Shown here: positions 53,974 through 64,000 of the stretch, in pieces
Layout of the letters: every line of letters starts with the position of its first letter
Numbering within the stretch: the first letter of the stretch is position 1
Notes under the pieces: model-generated
Told to the model about the DNA's origin: nothing
Databases searched by the model: none
What the model saw: the letters and a program-made list of their open reading frames with translations, nothing else
Source of the DNA: Neurospora tetrasperma FGSC 2508
Taxonomy: Eukaryota; Ascomycota; Sordariomycetes; Sordariales; Sordariaceae
Length of the DNA stretch: 64,000 nucleotides
Direction of reading: 5' to 3'
Assembly (NCBI RefSeq): GCF_000213175.1
Contig: NW_009799102.1
Span: 4,000,095-4,064,094, forward strand
Program-made: the position numbers and the translations under genes

Positions 53974-55965
53974 TCAAGCAGCCCCCCAGACGCCCAAAGT
54001 CCACGGCTCCTTCCCTTCCCTCCCACCCCTGTTCATCGCGTTCCAGCTTAGTCTTTGCTGCGTCTTGGCCTCCACATCTGCTTGCCTGACCGTTGCCCCA
54101 GTGACGCCGTGCTGGGTCCACTGGTCTTTGTCGATTGTAGACACCGTAGAAACCTTCAGGTGGGTAATGAGACTGCCGCCTGCCCAGGGGCCGAGGGACT
54201 CGATCGCTCGTAGCTGGCCTTGGAGGGGTTTGCGGCCGTTCGCGGAGGGGTTGGTACGAGCAAGTTGTGCCTCGATCGGATCGACTTCCGGGACCGAGTT
54301 GGCCGCGTCATGCCAGATGCCGTCTTCTTCTTGTCCGCTTACTGGTGCTGCTGTTCCTCCTTTTCCTGCGACTCCACCAGCAGCAGTAGGTGGGGACACA
54401 CCCCCGGGCGTGGTCAAAGTGTTGCTGTTGTTGTTATTGCTGCTGCTGCTGCTGTTGCTGTTGTTTGTTGTCTGCCTGCCGTGCCTCTTCTTCAGTTTCG
54501 GGTTCGTCCGTAGTTGTTCCTTGGCTTTTCCGTAGACGGGGTCCCACCCCCTCTCCTGAACAATGTGGCACACTTCGTCAAAAATGCGCTTGCGTAGACC
54601 CAAGACCGTGGTACCCCCGCCCGTGAAGATGATTCGGGACATGCAGAGCGCTCGGACGTCGAGAGGAAGCTGGAGAAGGGCGCGGTAGACTAGTAAGTGC
54701 ACCGGTATCTCGTGGTCGTCGAAGCTGGAGAGAGAGTATTGGGAGTCGAAGAAGGTGCTTTCGCAGGGCTCGGAGAGTTGGTCAAAGGTTACCTCGACGG
54801 AAGTTGGGGATCGGCCGGAGCGGAGCGGGACGGTGGTGACTTTGGGTGGTGGAGGTAGTGGTTTCTCGCCGGCAGTGGTGGCGGTGGTGGTAATGGTAAT
54901 GGCGGGTTTGTCCTCGTCGCTTTCTTCAACAGTGGCCAGCCCTTCTCCTTCTGGTGATGCTAGTTGTGGAGGTGAGGATTTGGGTGTCTTCTCTGCCTTG
55001 AAGGGCTTGCACCAGACCAGCCGGTTCGCAATGTCGTGACACTCTTCAAAGGACAAGACATATTCTTGCTTGTCGTCTCTGTTGTCTCGTTGGACATGAC
55101 CAAGTTCTTTGGCAAGGAAACGGTGAGTCTCCTCCGTCAACCTCCTTCCTCCTCTGACTGTTCTCTTAGTTGCCACTTCGCGGTACTCATAGACGCTTGT
55201 GACTATCGTCTCGTTCCAGCCGAGATCGACGACAAGCGCGGAGCGTACACCGGCAGCGACGGCCACAGCAACTGGCGATGATAGCAGCGAGACTGTTGGT
55301 GGTTGGAAGCGGTGAAAGAGGCTGTCCAAAGCGGCTGATAGAAGAGGGATGGGGAGACCTGTCGGTACGACACATACCATCCTTCGTGGACGAGAGTCGA
55401 TGAGCATGTATCTATATCCATGTTAGCATATCCTTCTTGGCAATGGAATGCTTCACCTCGTCAAAACCCACTTTGTGTAAGCCTCCCTTACAGCTTTCTC
55501 AACCTTATCGCCGACCTGCCCCAGCTCCAAGCCCCTCACATCCGGCCTCCAAAGCTCATAATCCCTTCCCCAATTACCTCCCGCAGCTTTGGACCTCCAA
55601 TCTTGCTGATAATCCGTCTGCCAGTCCCTGAAATCACCAATCCTCCGCTGCTGCTCCGGACCAAACCAAACGATGCCCCTAGGCGCTGAGTCCCCGGCAA
55701 AGCCCACCTGGATCTTCCGCGTGCCAAAGTCGACAACAATGAGCTCCTCCTCTGCTCGAAGGCTGGATGGCGTGTTGAAAGTAGGAATTGGACGCGCGGG
55801 CGTTGATGTGCCGGAGTGGTCACGGTCACCTCTTTCACGGTCACGATCTCCGCGGTCTCGGTGGCTGGAGCTCTCTCGCTCACGGTGACTGCTGCCACTG
55901 CGGGAGGAGGATGTGGGAGCAGCTCGGATGTTGGCGACGCTTCGGTGGGGGAGGGAGGCTGACAT
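53974..55965 (-). CDS. ro-7: Actin-related protein of dynactin, Arp10/Arp11 type (probable RO7)
   Basis: Two exons, 55965-55457 and 55411-53974, encode about 648 residues (near 70 kDa). The 45-nt intron (GTGAAG donor, GCTAAC branch site, TAG acceptor) joins TKWVLTR to YMLIDSRPRRMVCVVPTG. Actin-fold features are IVVDFGTRKIQVGFAGDSAP (phosphate-1 loop, about residues 74-93), ALVVDLGWNETIVTSVYEYR (second phosphate loop) and SRIIFTGGGTTVLGLRKRI (adenosine region). The dynactin pointed-end complex contains Arp11; N. crassa ro-7 encodes it, with a reported size near 70 kDa as I recall. Dynactin drives nuclear distribution in hyphae. Odd points are an N-terminal Ser/Arg/Asp-rich tail of about 60 residues and an Asn/Ser-rich insert near the C-terminus. 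The start at 55965 is preferred over an in-frame Met at 56007. Confidence 0.82.
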
Positions 55966-56504
55966 TTTGGTGTTGATTGAAGAAAAGAAAAAGGAATTTT
56001 TAATCAATTGGTGTAATCAAATCATCATCATGGTCGTTTTCGCGTCAATTGGAGTTTTGGAGCTCGAGTTGCATGGTCCAGGAAAAAGGGTGATGGACGG
56101 TGGACGTGTGCATACAAACGCTTTCAGTGAAGTTGAAGGGCAATTGAAGCCTGAAAGAGATGTCCGCTGACGCTTGTTCGGCTGCTAACAGAAGAACCGC
56201 CCTTGTTGCGGGAGGTTGCTCATCCAGGAATAGACCACCTGTTAAGAATCTGACACCACATCATCCAGGCGGGTCCTGCCGCTGGTAGTCGAGCCAACGT
56301 CTGCGCCCCACCTTTGTCCAGAAAGGGAAATGTCGTCAACAACAATTCACCTCATTTGTTTGCATCTTCCTCCGTGAACCTTTTCCTGGTGAGAGAAAGT
56401 AAGCACAACGAGCTTATAATCGCTTTCCTACCATGGCTTGACCTTTTGGCCTATTACTTTTTTGACCCGAAGTGATCACAAACTCACAGAAAACCAATCA
56501 AAAA
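55966..56504. promoter_or_regulatory. Divergent promoter between ro-7 and yen1
   Basis: 539 bases separate the two start codons, which point away from each other. No further gene fits. Both promoters must lie here; I cannot assign factor sites. Confidence 0.6.
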
Positions 56505-59500
56505 ATGGGCATCAAAGGGTGAGTGAACAAACATCATACGGTAAAAAAAAAAAAAAAACAATTGCCGCGCACCTACCCGGCGGCCATGCAACTGCAGTGA
56601 ATGCATCTCTCACTGACAACCCACCTTACTACCTACTGTAGCATTTACAAAGAAATCGGGCCCGGGCAACGCATCTCCCTCACCGCCCTCGCCACCACCC
56701 ACCTCGAAACCACCGGCCGCCCCCTGCGACTCGCAATCGACATTTCCATCTGGCAATTCCAAATCCTCGCTGCGCGGGGCGGTTCCAACCCAGCAGTCCG
56801 CACGCTCTTCTACCGACTCGTGCGCCTCTTGGGGCACGCAATCCAACCGCTCTTCGTCTTCGATGGGCCCAACAAACCCGCCTTCAAACGCAACAAGCGC
56901 TCCTACAGCTATGGCAACAGCCACGGCGTGGCGGACGCCATGGCCAAGCGCATGATTCGCTTGTTTGGCTTCATGTGCCATGATGCGCCTGGTGAGGCCG
57001 AGGCCGAGTGTGCGCTCCTGCAGAGGGAAGGGGTGGTGGATGCGGTGTTGAGTGAGGATGTGGATACCATCATGTTTGGGTGTCGCAAGACGCTGAGGAA
57101 TTGGAGCGCTGAGGGGGCGAGATCATCCAAGACGCCGACCCATGTGAGTGTGTATGATGTGGATGAGAGGAAGGGGGGCATCAATGGGTTGGATCGGGAG
57201 GGGATGGTGTTGGTGGCGTTGATGAGCGGGGGCGATTACTTGCCTGAGGGAGTACCCGGGTGTGGTGTGAAGGTCGCTTGTGAGGCGGCGAGGGCTGGCT
57301 TCGGCAAGGAGCTTTGTGGCATTAGGAGGGCTGATGAGGCTGCGCTGGAGAGGTGGAAGGAGCGGTTGACGAGAGAGTTGAGGACGAATGAGAGTGGGTT
57401 TTTCAGGACGAGGCATAAGGCGTTGGATATCCCGGAGGGGTTTCCGAGCTTGGAGGTGTTGAGGTACTACACCCATCCGGTGGTGTCGAAATCGGAGACG
57501 GTGCAAAGGCTGAAGAGACAGTTTCCGGGGAAGCAAGACGTGGATGTGGAGGGGTTGAGGGTGTTTGTGAGGGAGACGTTTGATTGGGAGTATCGGACGG
57601 GAGCTGTCAAGTTTATTCGTGTGCTGGCACCGAGTTTGCTTGTCCAGTATCTGTTGCAAAGGTCCGAGGGTGATGATGACACTGATGATCTCGGTCGTAA
57701 GGAGAAAGAGGAAGCAGTGCTCGTCAAGGGGATCAAGAGCCGGAGAACGCATCTTAGTACGGATGCGACTCCCGAGCTGAGGATATCCTATGTTCCGATT
57801 GAGATTGTTCCGTTGGATCTGGACGCTGAGCCTGAAGAGGATAATGAGGGTTTCGGTCGGGGTGGGCTGGCTCTCAACAGCGACGATGAGTTCGATGCTG
57901 AAGATGAACCGCCAGGTAGCACCCAAGGCGGCAGCGGCGCGAAGCCGTTCGATCCATTAAAGCCTGACCTTGCTTGGATTCCGGAAACAGTTGCTAAACT
58001 GGGCGTTCCTCTGACAGTAGAAATCTGGGAGGAGAAGCAACGGGCAAAGGAGTTGAAGGCTGCGAACAAGGGGACAAGAAAAGCACAAACGACGAAGCGA
58101 ACAGGAGGAATGCCTGCTGCCGCGTTGGAAAAGTACGTCAAGGTCACAAAGGGGTCGGCAACTGCTGGCACTGTCACGAAGTCAACGAGCGATTACTTAT
58201 CATTGGATTCATCACCTCCCAGGTCATCACATATTGCCCCGCCCAGGTCGTCTTACGTCCCTTTTTCCAGTCAGCAACTTCCTCCGCTTTCGTCAGATCG
58301 TTTCGAGACAGCAACAACTACCTCTCTCAAGACCACAACAAGCAAAGGTACCACAAAGACATCTTCCTCCCGGACTACCAGCAAAAAGACAGCAGCTACA
58401 TCACGACCACCAGCCGGCAACCCTTGGTCACTCGCCGGTTCACAAGCAAGCACCAAGATCACGAAGAACATTGCATCTTCTCAACCAACAGCAAAACAAA
58501 GCCTTTTCGACCACGAACCTATTCTGATCTCGTCCAGTCCATCGGTTCCCGGAAAGAGATTGCCAAATTCCCCACTGGAGAACAACAGGCCGTTTTCGCC
58601 AGATCCATTTGGCAGTAGTCCGCCGCGGATTGCTCCTTGGAAGGAAAGGCTACCGGCAACAAGAACGACGTCAGATCCCACACGGCACCCTTCTCAAAGA
58701 TCTATGCGCGATGAAGAACCATTACGGTGGCGATCTCAGTCATCAGCATTAGCAAGTTCACCGAGGAAGGGACCGGCGTTTGGCAAAGACAAGACGCCCA
58801 CCAAGCAAAGGTCAATCCTGGATTTTGGATACCCTTCTACTACCAGGGAGCAAGCTGGGTCCAGGTTATTTGGCAGGACACAGAACGCGGTCCTGCCTTC
58901 GACGACGGGTAAGACGTTTGACCCGCTATCGGATGATGACGAGGAGTTTGAGAGAACAATGCTTGCATCACTGAAGAGCAGTAGGCTAAAGACCTTTGAT
59001 CCTAAACCACCACACCGGGTAGGCACCTCGTCCTCGTCTTCATCACTTTTGCCTAGGAAAGAACATAACAGATATGCACGTCAGGACGAGACCGACGAAG
59101 ATGCCGAGCTCGAGAAAGCAATTCAGGCGTCGCTCAAGGATATCCGACCGACGAGTTCAGCACCTGTTGCTTTCTCTCGAACGCAGGCTCACTCTCCCTT
59201 ATTCCGGAGACACAAGGCCGACCTCAGTAGCCTCCACGAAGAGGAAGACTCGGATGACGATGACTCGTTTGTCTCCATCGGATCATTGACTCGTCAAAAG
59301 TCGCCGTCCCCGTTACGACCACGAGCGGCAGCGACTCTCTCGCCCTCAATATCAGCAAGGAGGGAGCTAGCGAGAGAGAAGAGATCCTCGCCGGCTTTAA
59401 GATCATCACCGGTTCCATCTCCAAGAACATTCCAGCGAACAGAGAATACTAGGAGCAATCTCTTGAGCAGCAAATGGGACTGGAGTGCCCTGGAAGATGA

Positions 59501-59732
59501 TGCTGGACATGGTGCACGGGCAACCGGCGCTGACAGGACGCTTAGGGAAGCAAGTGATGGTTCCTCCAGAGCGACTCCAAAGAGAAGTCTCTTGTTTCCT
59601 GGCCTGAACCAGGATTTAGCAGAAGACGAGGTCACCATTAAAGAGATGCGACATCAGACTGCAAGGGAAGGTAGCGGTAGAAGATGGCGGTTGAGCGAAG
59701 CATCGGTTATTGATCTCACCGGTGATGATTGA
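56505..59732 (+). CDS. yen1: Holliday-junction resolvase of the Rad2/XPG family (Yen1/GEN1)
   Basis: Two exons, 56505-56518 and 56642-59732, encode about 1034 residues. The 14-nt first exon gives MGIKG, so the protein starts MGIKGIYKEIGPG, as XPG-family nucleases must. Catalytic acidic residues are visible: D38 (AIDISIWQF), D79 (FVFDGPNKP), E123 and E125 (GEAEAECALLQ), D144 and D146 (SEDVDTIMFG) and D203 (SGGDYLPEGVPGCG), followed by the helix-hairpin region. The spacing without the long XPG insert fits GEN1/Yen1 rather than Rad2/XPG or FEN1. The enzyme cuts four-way junctions late in the cell cycle. The C-terminal half is Ser/Thr/Pro-rich with many possible kinase sites, as in Yen1. It also has QRSILDFGY (about residue 727) and ends in VIDLTGDD, a SUMO-interacting motif. 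A16 runs through the 123-nt intron. Confidence 0.92.
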
Positions 59733-60101
59733 GTGCATAGATATTGTATACCTTTCTGGCTATATAGTTAGGATTGTTAGTATAATCAATTTTGGTAATA
59801 TCGTTGAGTGCTGCTTCATCTCGTCGTCGAGTCACTCTATCTGAGGTCTCAGTGTCACCCCTAACCCTGGCCACAAGCAACTTTGCCCCATGAGAAGTCG
59901 TCGTCGGCAACCTCCGTTCTGCCAGCCCTGAGCACGGACCAGCCCGAATGCAGAAGGCGGTCAGGGCTTTTGGGCGGACCCCACAGTTTGGCCAAATTGC
60001 ACCCACAAACTACTTGACCTTCAAATTTTTGCTCTTTCTTCTCTGAGAACGCGGAGATTCTGAATTCGGCATCCTTCCTCGGTCGGCACAAATCAGTCAA
60101 A
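59733..60101. promoter_or_regulatory. Short intergenic region, rpl26 promoter
   Basis: 370 bases hold the yen1 3' end and the rpl26 promoter. A pyrimidine-rich stretch lies at about 60025-60045, as is usual before ribosomal protein genes. Confidence 0.5.
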
Positions 60102-60634
60102 ATGGTCAAGGTCAACAACTGTGAGTACCACCACCGTCACTGTCAGCCATCGAAACGACGAATATCGAAATACTGACAATGGAATAGCCGTCTCCTCCAG
60201 CCGCCGCAAGGCCCGCAAGGCGCACTTCAGCGCCCCCTCCAGCGTTCGTCGCAACATCATGAGCGCTCCCCTTTCCAAGGAGCTCCGTGAGAAGTACAAC
60301 GTAGGACATCTCTACCCCAACAAAAAGCAAAGAATGGGAATCTAACAGCTTAAAGGTCCGCTCCATCCCCATCCGCAAGGACGACGAGGTCACCATTGTC
60401 CGCGGCTCCAACAAGGACAAGGAGGGCAAGGTCACTTCCGTCTACCGCCTCAAGTACGTCATCCACGTCGAGCGCGTCACCCGCGACAAGGCCACCGGTG
60501 CCTCTGTCCCCGTCGGCATCCACCCCTCCAACGTCGTCATCACCAAGCTCAAGCTTGACAAGGACCGTGAGGCCATCCTTGAGCGCATCAAGCGCGGCCG
60601 TGAGCTCGCCAAGCCCACCAAGGTCTCCGCCTAA
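60102..60634 (+). CDS. rpl26: 60S ribosomal protein L26 (uL24)
   Basis: Three exons: 60102-60120, 60188-60300 and 60356-60634, encoding 136 residues, a normal length for eukaryotic L26. The start [20 protein letters not shown] spans the first junction. Next come [20 protein letters not shown] and, across the second junction, [21 protein letters not shown], the KOW motif region with [20 protein letters not shown] after it. The protein binds 25S rRNA domain I near the polypeptide exit tunnel. Codon use is strongly C-ended, as expected for high expression. Introns are 67 and 55 nt, GT-AG, phases 1 and 0, with a CTAAC branch site in intron 2. Confidence 0.97.
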
Positions 60635-61619
60635 ATTTGTCCGACCGATTTGACGACGGAAGGATGAGTGGAGGAGGGGTGGTGTGATGGCCTCTCGCAA
60701 TACCATGCCTCTTGACGTTCGGAGTCGCCGTACGATCTCAGGGCTTCGACTTGACGACAAAAGGGCCTTGATACCCACATCCAAATATCGCCCTTTTTCT
60801 ATCTTGGCGAACGAATGGCTCACGGCATACACGACGCTGAACTTCAACTTCTACACTACTGAACGACTGGCAACAAAGCGACGGCCGTGTGTCTAGGACC
60901 TTGAGTGCTGGGCTTGTTTCTCAGTACCCGTGCTAGCGCTGCGGAGGAATGTTCGCAGGACCCGTGGGTCGGTAGAGGGCAAGAGGAGTATTACGAGAAA
61001 CCAGAGCAACAAGAAAAAAATCGAGACAGTTTCTTTGTTCTCAATGGCCATTTCACATACAACTTGCTGCCTCTGCGCTTCAAGCTTGTGAAATGCTCCA
61101 TGGGAGGTTCTCCCGAAGTTATATCATCAAGCCTGGTTGCTCAGAGGTTTGCAAGTGCATGTCTTTGCACTTGTGACTTTTGTGTTGTTTCAGTTTGCTA
61201 CTAACCTTGACATGTCACAGGCCTCATCATCTTGGACCTCACATATCTGGTCGTTACTTGGACCAAGGGATGGTAAACCTCCCTATGATATTTCCTTTCT
61301 GGACCCGGACACCTGTCACAATGTAAGGAACGTAGAATTTGACCAAACCATTTGGACCATATGACCGCCAGATTATCTCCGCGTTAACCACAGCCCCACG
61401 GTTCTCGAGGTATACGACTGGCGAAGATCAACCCAACCAGAGGACCCTAACCAGGAACCCTACTGGTCTCACCTGCAGACTTCCTTGGAGAGCAATCGAT
61501 GATATTGGAGGTTTGATGGTGAGGCACATCTTCGTCTGTCGGACTGTAGTTGATAACAATACACTTTTCTCTCAAAAACTTTCACTCGTTCAGCCTACAT
61601 GCTATGGTGATGCTCAAAA
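60635..61619. other. Convergent intergenic region
   Basis: 3' sides of rpl26 (+) and the dehydrogenase gene (-). Frames up to 99 codons show no signature; I see no gene. Confidence 0.5.
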
Positions 61620-62492
61620 CTAGATATCCAACTTGTTGATCCCCTCCTCGGCCTTCTCCTTCCACTCGGGCCTCCACCTCGTCAACGGCGGCCGATTCTC
61701 CACCACATCCCCCATAGCCCACACCATCCTCCGCTTATCCATGTCCTCCGTCACATCATTATCCGGACAAATCGCATAAAACTTACCCTCCTTCATCTTT
61801 TCCTCCAAGTAATCCACCACCTGCTCCGGCCACCACGCCCCCTTCGGCTTCTCCTTTTGTCCCGAAGCGCCCGTCATGCCCGTAAACGTCCACCCGGGAA
61901 CCAACAAGTGCACAGAAACATTCGGATGATCCTTCGCCAAATCAAACGACAAGTGCTCCGCAAGCGACTTGACAGCGGCCTTGGACGCATTATACGCCGG
62001 ATTCGCAGGGGGGTTGGTGATTCCCTGCTTAGATCCCGTAATGATAATCGCCCCCTTTGCATCCTTTGCAGTCGTTACTGTCGCCTGAACCAATGGCAAA
62101 AGGGTAGTAACCCCATTGATCACGCCAAATAAATTCGTCTGCATGGTTTCGTAAAAGTTCGTCGGGTCCGAGTTACTGAATGACGTAGGCAGGTATCTAC
62201 CCGCGTTGAGGGCGAGGACGTTTAGTTGCCCGTGAAAGACGTCGTCGATATGGGACTTTAGACGGGTCCAGGACTCGAGGTTGCTGACGTCCATCTCGAA
62301 GGTGAGGAGGTCTTTGGTCTCGGGGGAGGAGGATAGAGAGGAGGAGGAGATGTCTTTGTCGGCGATGAGAACGCGGAGGCCGTAAGACAAAAGACGTTTG
62401 GCGAGGGCGAGACCGATGCCGGAGGCGCCGCCTGTTATGAGGGCCGTGTTGCCTTTTTGGAAGGCCGCGGGGGCGGAAGGGGTGGTGAACAT
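61620..62492 (-). CDS. Short-chain dehydrogenase/reductase (SDR)
   Basis: Single exon, 290 residues. The Rossmann cofactor motif TGGASGIG is at residues 20-27, the structural NAG at 96-98, N119, catalytic S153 and Y167-x3-K171 (YNASK), so all of the classical SDR tetrad is present. Asp46 in VLIADKD at the end of strand 2 suggests preference for NAD(H). The substrate is unknown. The C-terminus has a cysteine-poor region with many Trp residues (KGAWWPEQVVDYLEEKM). The start at 62492 is where SDR homology begins; the frame stays open to an ATG at 62783, but that extension is low-complexity and probably leader sequence. The enzyme is probably cytosolic, since no signal peptide is seen at the chosen start. 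Confidence 0.88.
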   Translation of the reverse strand: MFTTPSAPAAFQKGNTALITGGASGIGLALAKRLLSYGLRVLIADKDISSSSLSSSPETKDLLTFEMDVSNLESWTRLKSHIDDVFHGQLNVLALNAGRYLPTSFSNSDPTNFYETMQTNLFGVINGVTTLLPLVQATVTTAKDAKGAIIITGSKQGITNPPANPAYNASKAAVKSLAEHLSFDLAKDHPNVSVHLLVPGWTFTGMTGASGQKEKPKGAWWPEQVVDYLEEKMKEGKFYAICPDNDVTEDMDKRRMVWAMGDVVENRPPLTRWRPEWKEKAEEGINKLDI

Positions 62493-63581
62493 GTTGGTGG
62501 TTTTTTGGGTAGGTAAAGCGAGGTAAGCTGGGAGGTTGTTAGTTGGTTTTATTGAGTGGTCGGAGGGAAGATTTTTGAGATGGTGAAATGGTGGAATGGT
62601 GGATGTGGTGATGATGGAGGTAATGGTTGTGATTGTGGTGAAGGATTGGAAAGTATCGATGACGTATGTAAAGACTGTGGGAATTTCGGAAGTTGATCGT
62701 CCAGATGGCTTTTGAACTGGGCTTTGAAGATCACTTGAACTTACAGATAGATTCTGTGGAAGATGTATCTCGAGAATACCCAAATGGCTTGATTGTTGTT
62801 TTCACCTTGATAGAAGGAAGATATTTATACTTTATATATGAAGGCTTACGGAAGTGACGGGATATACACAAGACTGACTGCTGGAGAGCCCCTCTTCCCC
62901 TCTCCCCACTTGTTACGGACATACAAGATGGTTAACTCCGATGATCAATGACTCGTCCTACCGATAACTTTCGGACTTTAGGTGTTCGACAACACTTCTG
63001 TTTGCTCAACTTTGTTCTCGAGCAGTTAAATGCCAGATGAAGAGAAGTGAATAGGTCAGGTGGATCATGGGATTCACCCTGGGCATCTTATTGATACAAA
63101 ATGAACTTGTATCATTCACTACATCAGTTAGCAGCGTATATCATTTGACATGTTTTCGAGTATGGGGTATCCTTCACATTCATGCTCTGAACCAGGGAGC
63201 TATATACTATAAGAACATGCCCTCATTATGTCGTCTGTTCCAACTCTGACATGTACATGCCATCCATCATATATCGTTGAACGTAGATGCCAAAAAAAGG
63301 TAAGAGGAGACAAAAACTGGTCTGCGAAAACAGAAAAACAGAAGTGGAAAAGTATAGCAGAAAACAAAAAGGGGGTATAAAGAAAAGACGCCAAAGTCTC
63401 TCTGTCCAAAACATCCATCCAACCAAATCCCAACATCCGCCCAAGTCCTTACGTCTTCCGTCCATACCCTAACCATCGCTGCGCCCGGTATATATATATA
63501 ATAAACAACCCAGAAAAGCATCATCTTGGTCTGCATATCATCGTTCCTTCATTCGCTCGTTCGTTCCTCCACCATGTCCCA
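62493..63581. other. Intergenic region, SDR promoter
   Basis: Upstream of the dehydrogenase and downstream of the partial gene at the right edge. No gene seen. A TA tract lies at about 63489-63502. Confidence 0.5.
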
Positions 63582-64000
63582 TCATTCATAACTCATCCAA
63601 GGTAAATCCCGATCATAGACCGTCGTACAAGTCAAATACCCCAGCATACTGCCCCCACTCCCACCACTTCCATCTCCCCTCCCCTCTTTTGTTGTTACGG
63701 GATTCCCACTGCCCCCGCCGCCAGAAATCTCCAGTTCCAGCCCACTCCCCATCAATGGCCGAACCACCTCTCTCGCCATGGCTTTCAGCTCTTCGATCCT
63801 CTTTTCGAACCGCCTTAAGTTGTCGCGGTTGTAGAGCTCGGGCGAGAGTTTCAGAAAGCGCTTGCAGTCATCGTAAGTGAGGTATTCTTTGGGCGAACCG
63901 CCCAACAGACGAAAAGTGCGACCTAAAGTGGCGAGATTCGGGGTCGTTGTTGCTGATGTTGTTGTTACTGCTGCTGCGTAGGGGTCGCCTCGGGGGCCGG
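63582..64000 (-). CDS. Partial gene, 3' end; unknown protein
   Basis: A frame open from the window edge to a TGA at 63582-63584, at least 139 codons. It reads LGRTFRLLGGSPKEYLTYDD and CKRFLKLSPELYNRDNLRRF, then RFEKRIEELKAMAREVVRPL, a helical, charged segment, a Gly/Ser-rich linker and a C-terminus ending DRDLPWMSYE. The start lies beyond the window. I do not recognise the family; the conserved-looking helical part supports a real gene. Confidence 0.6.
   Translation of the reverse strand, partial: GPRGDPYAAAVTTTSATTTPNLATLGRTFRLLGGSPKEYLTYDDCKRFLKLSPELYNRDNLRRFEKRIEELKAMAREVVRPLMGSGLELEISGGGGSGNPVTTKEGRGDGSGGSGGSMLGYLTCTTVYDRDLPWMSYE

Noticed and set aside
57123-57926. 267-codon minus-strand frame opposite yen1
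   Set aside because: Antisense shadow with no family features; the + strand frame carries all conserved nuclease motifs.

Overview
The window is nuclear DNA of a filamentous ascomycete, almost certainly Neurospora (N. crassa or a very close relative). Three things point there. The host genes carry short introns with fungal GTAAGT/GTATGT donors and CTAAC-type branch sites. The ubiquinol-cytochrome c reductase core protein 2 reads essentially as I remember the N. crassa protein. The first 9.6 kb is an AT-rich block with very few CpA/TpG dinucleotides and a great excess of TpA, the hallmark of repeat-induced point mutation (RIP). I see no tRNA, rRNA or CRISPR array.

Layout. (1) 1-9.6 kb: RIP-destroyed repeats. 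A Tad1-like LINE is recognisable on the + strand from its zinc knuckle, endonuclease and reverse transcriptase remains; the rest is too eroded to name. (2) 9.6-23.3 kb: gene-poor DNA with two genes, a C2H2 zinc-finger regulator and an F-box/leucine-rich-repeat protein. Long non-coding stretches here are rich in TAGG/TACC motifs and microsatellites. (3) 23.3-35.7 kb: a type II membrane glycosyltransferase-like protein (-), an ARS-binding protein 2 (Abp2) homologue (-), a peroxisomal PMP47/ANT1-type carrier (+), and the NatC auxiliary subunit Mak10/Naa35 (-). (4) 36.4-45.7 kb: mitochondrial F1 epsilon subunit (-), complex III core protein 2 (-), RNA polymerase III subunit Rpc82 (+), and the mitochondrial GTP/GDP carrier Ggc1 (+). 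(5) 45.7-54 kb: a non-coding stretch with a run of about 60 CTT repeats, then a 937-residue disordered protein of unknown role (-) with a 3.1 kb upstream region. (6) 54-64 kb: an Arp10/Arp11-type dynactin subunit (-, probably ro-7), a divergently transcribed Yen1/GEN1 Holliday-junction resolvase (+), ribosomal protein L26 (+), a short-chain dehydrogenase (-), and the 3' end of an unidentified gene (-) that runs off the right edge.

The genes do not form a pathway cluster; they are typical dispersed fungal housekeeping genes. Three mitochondrial energy genes (atp15, qcr2, ggc1) lie within 9.3 kb, which may be chance. I joined exons by hand from consensus splice sites, reading phase and family conservation. 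The most useful observations are: very short first coding exons in five genes, a GC-AG intron in qcr2, two stop-free 60-nt introns, a C-terminal SUMO-interacting motif in the Yen1 homologue, a local reading-frame anomaly in the F-box gene, and the sharp RIP boundary.
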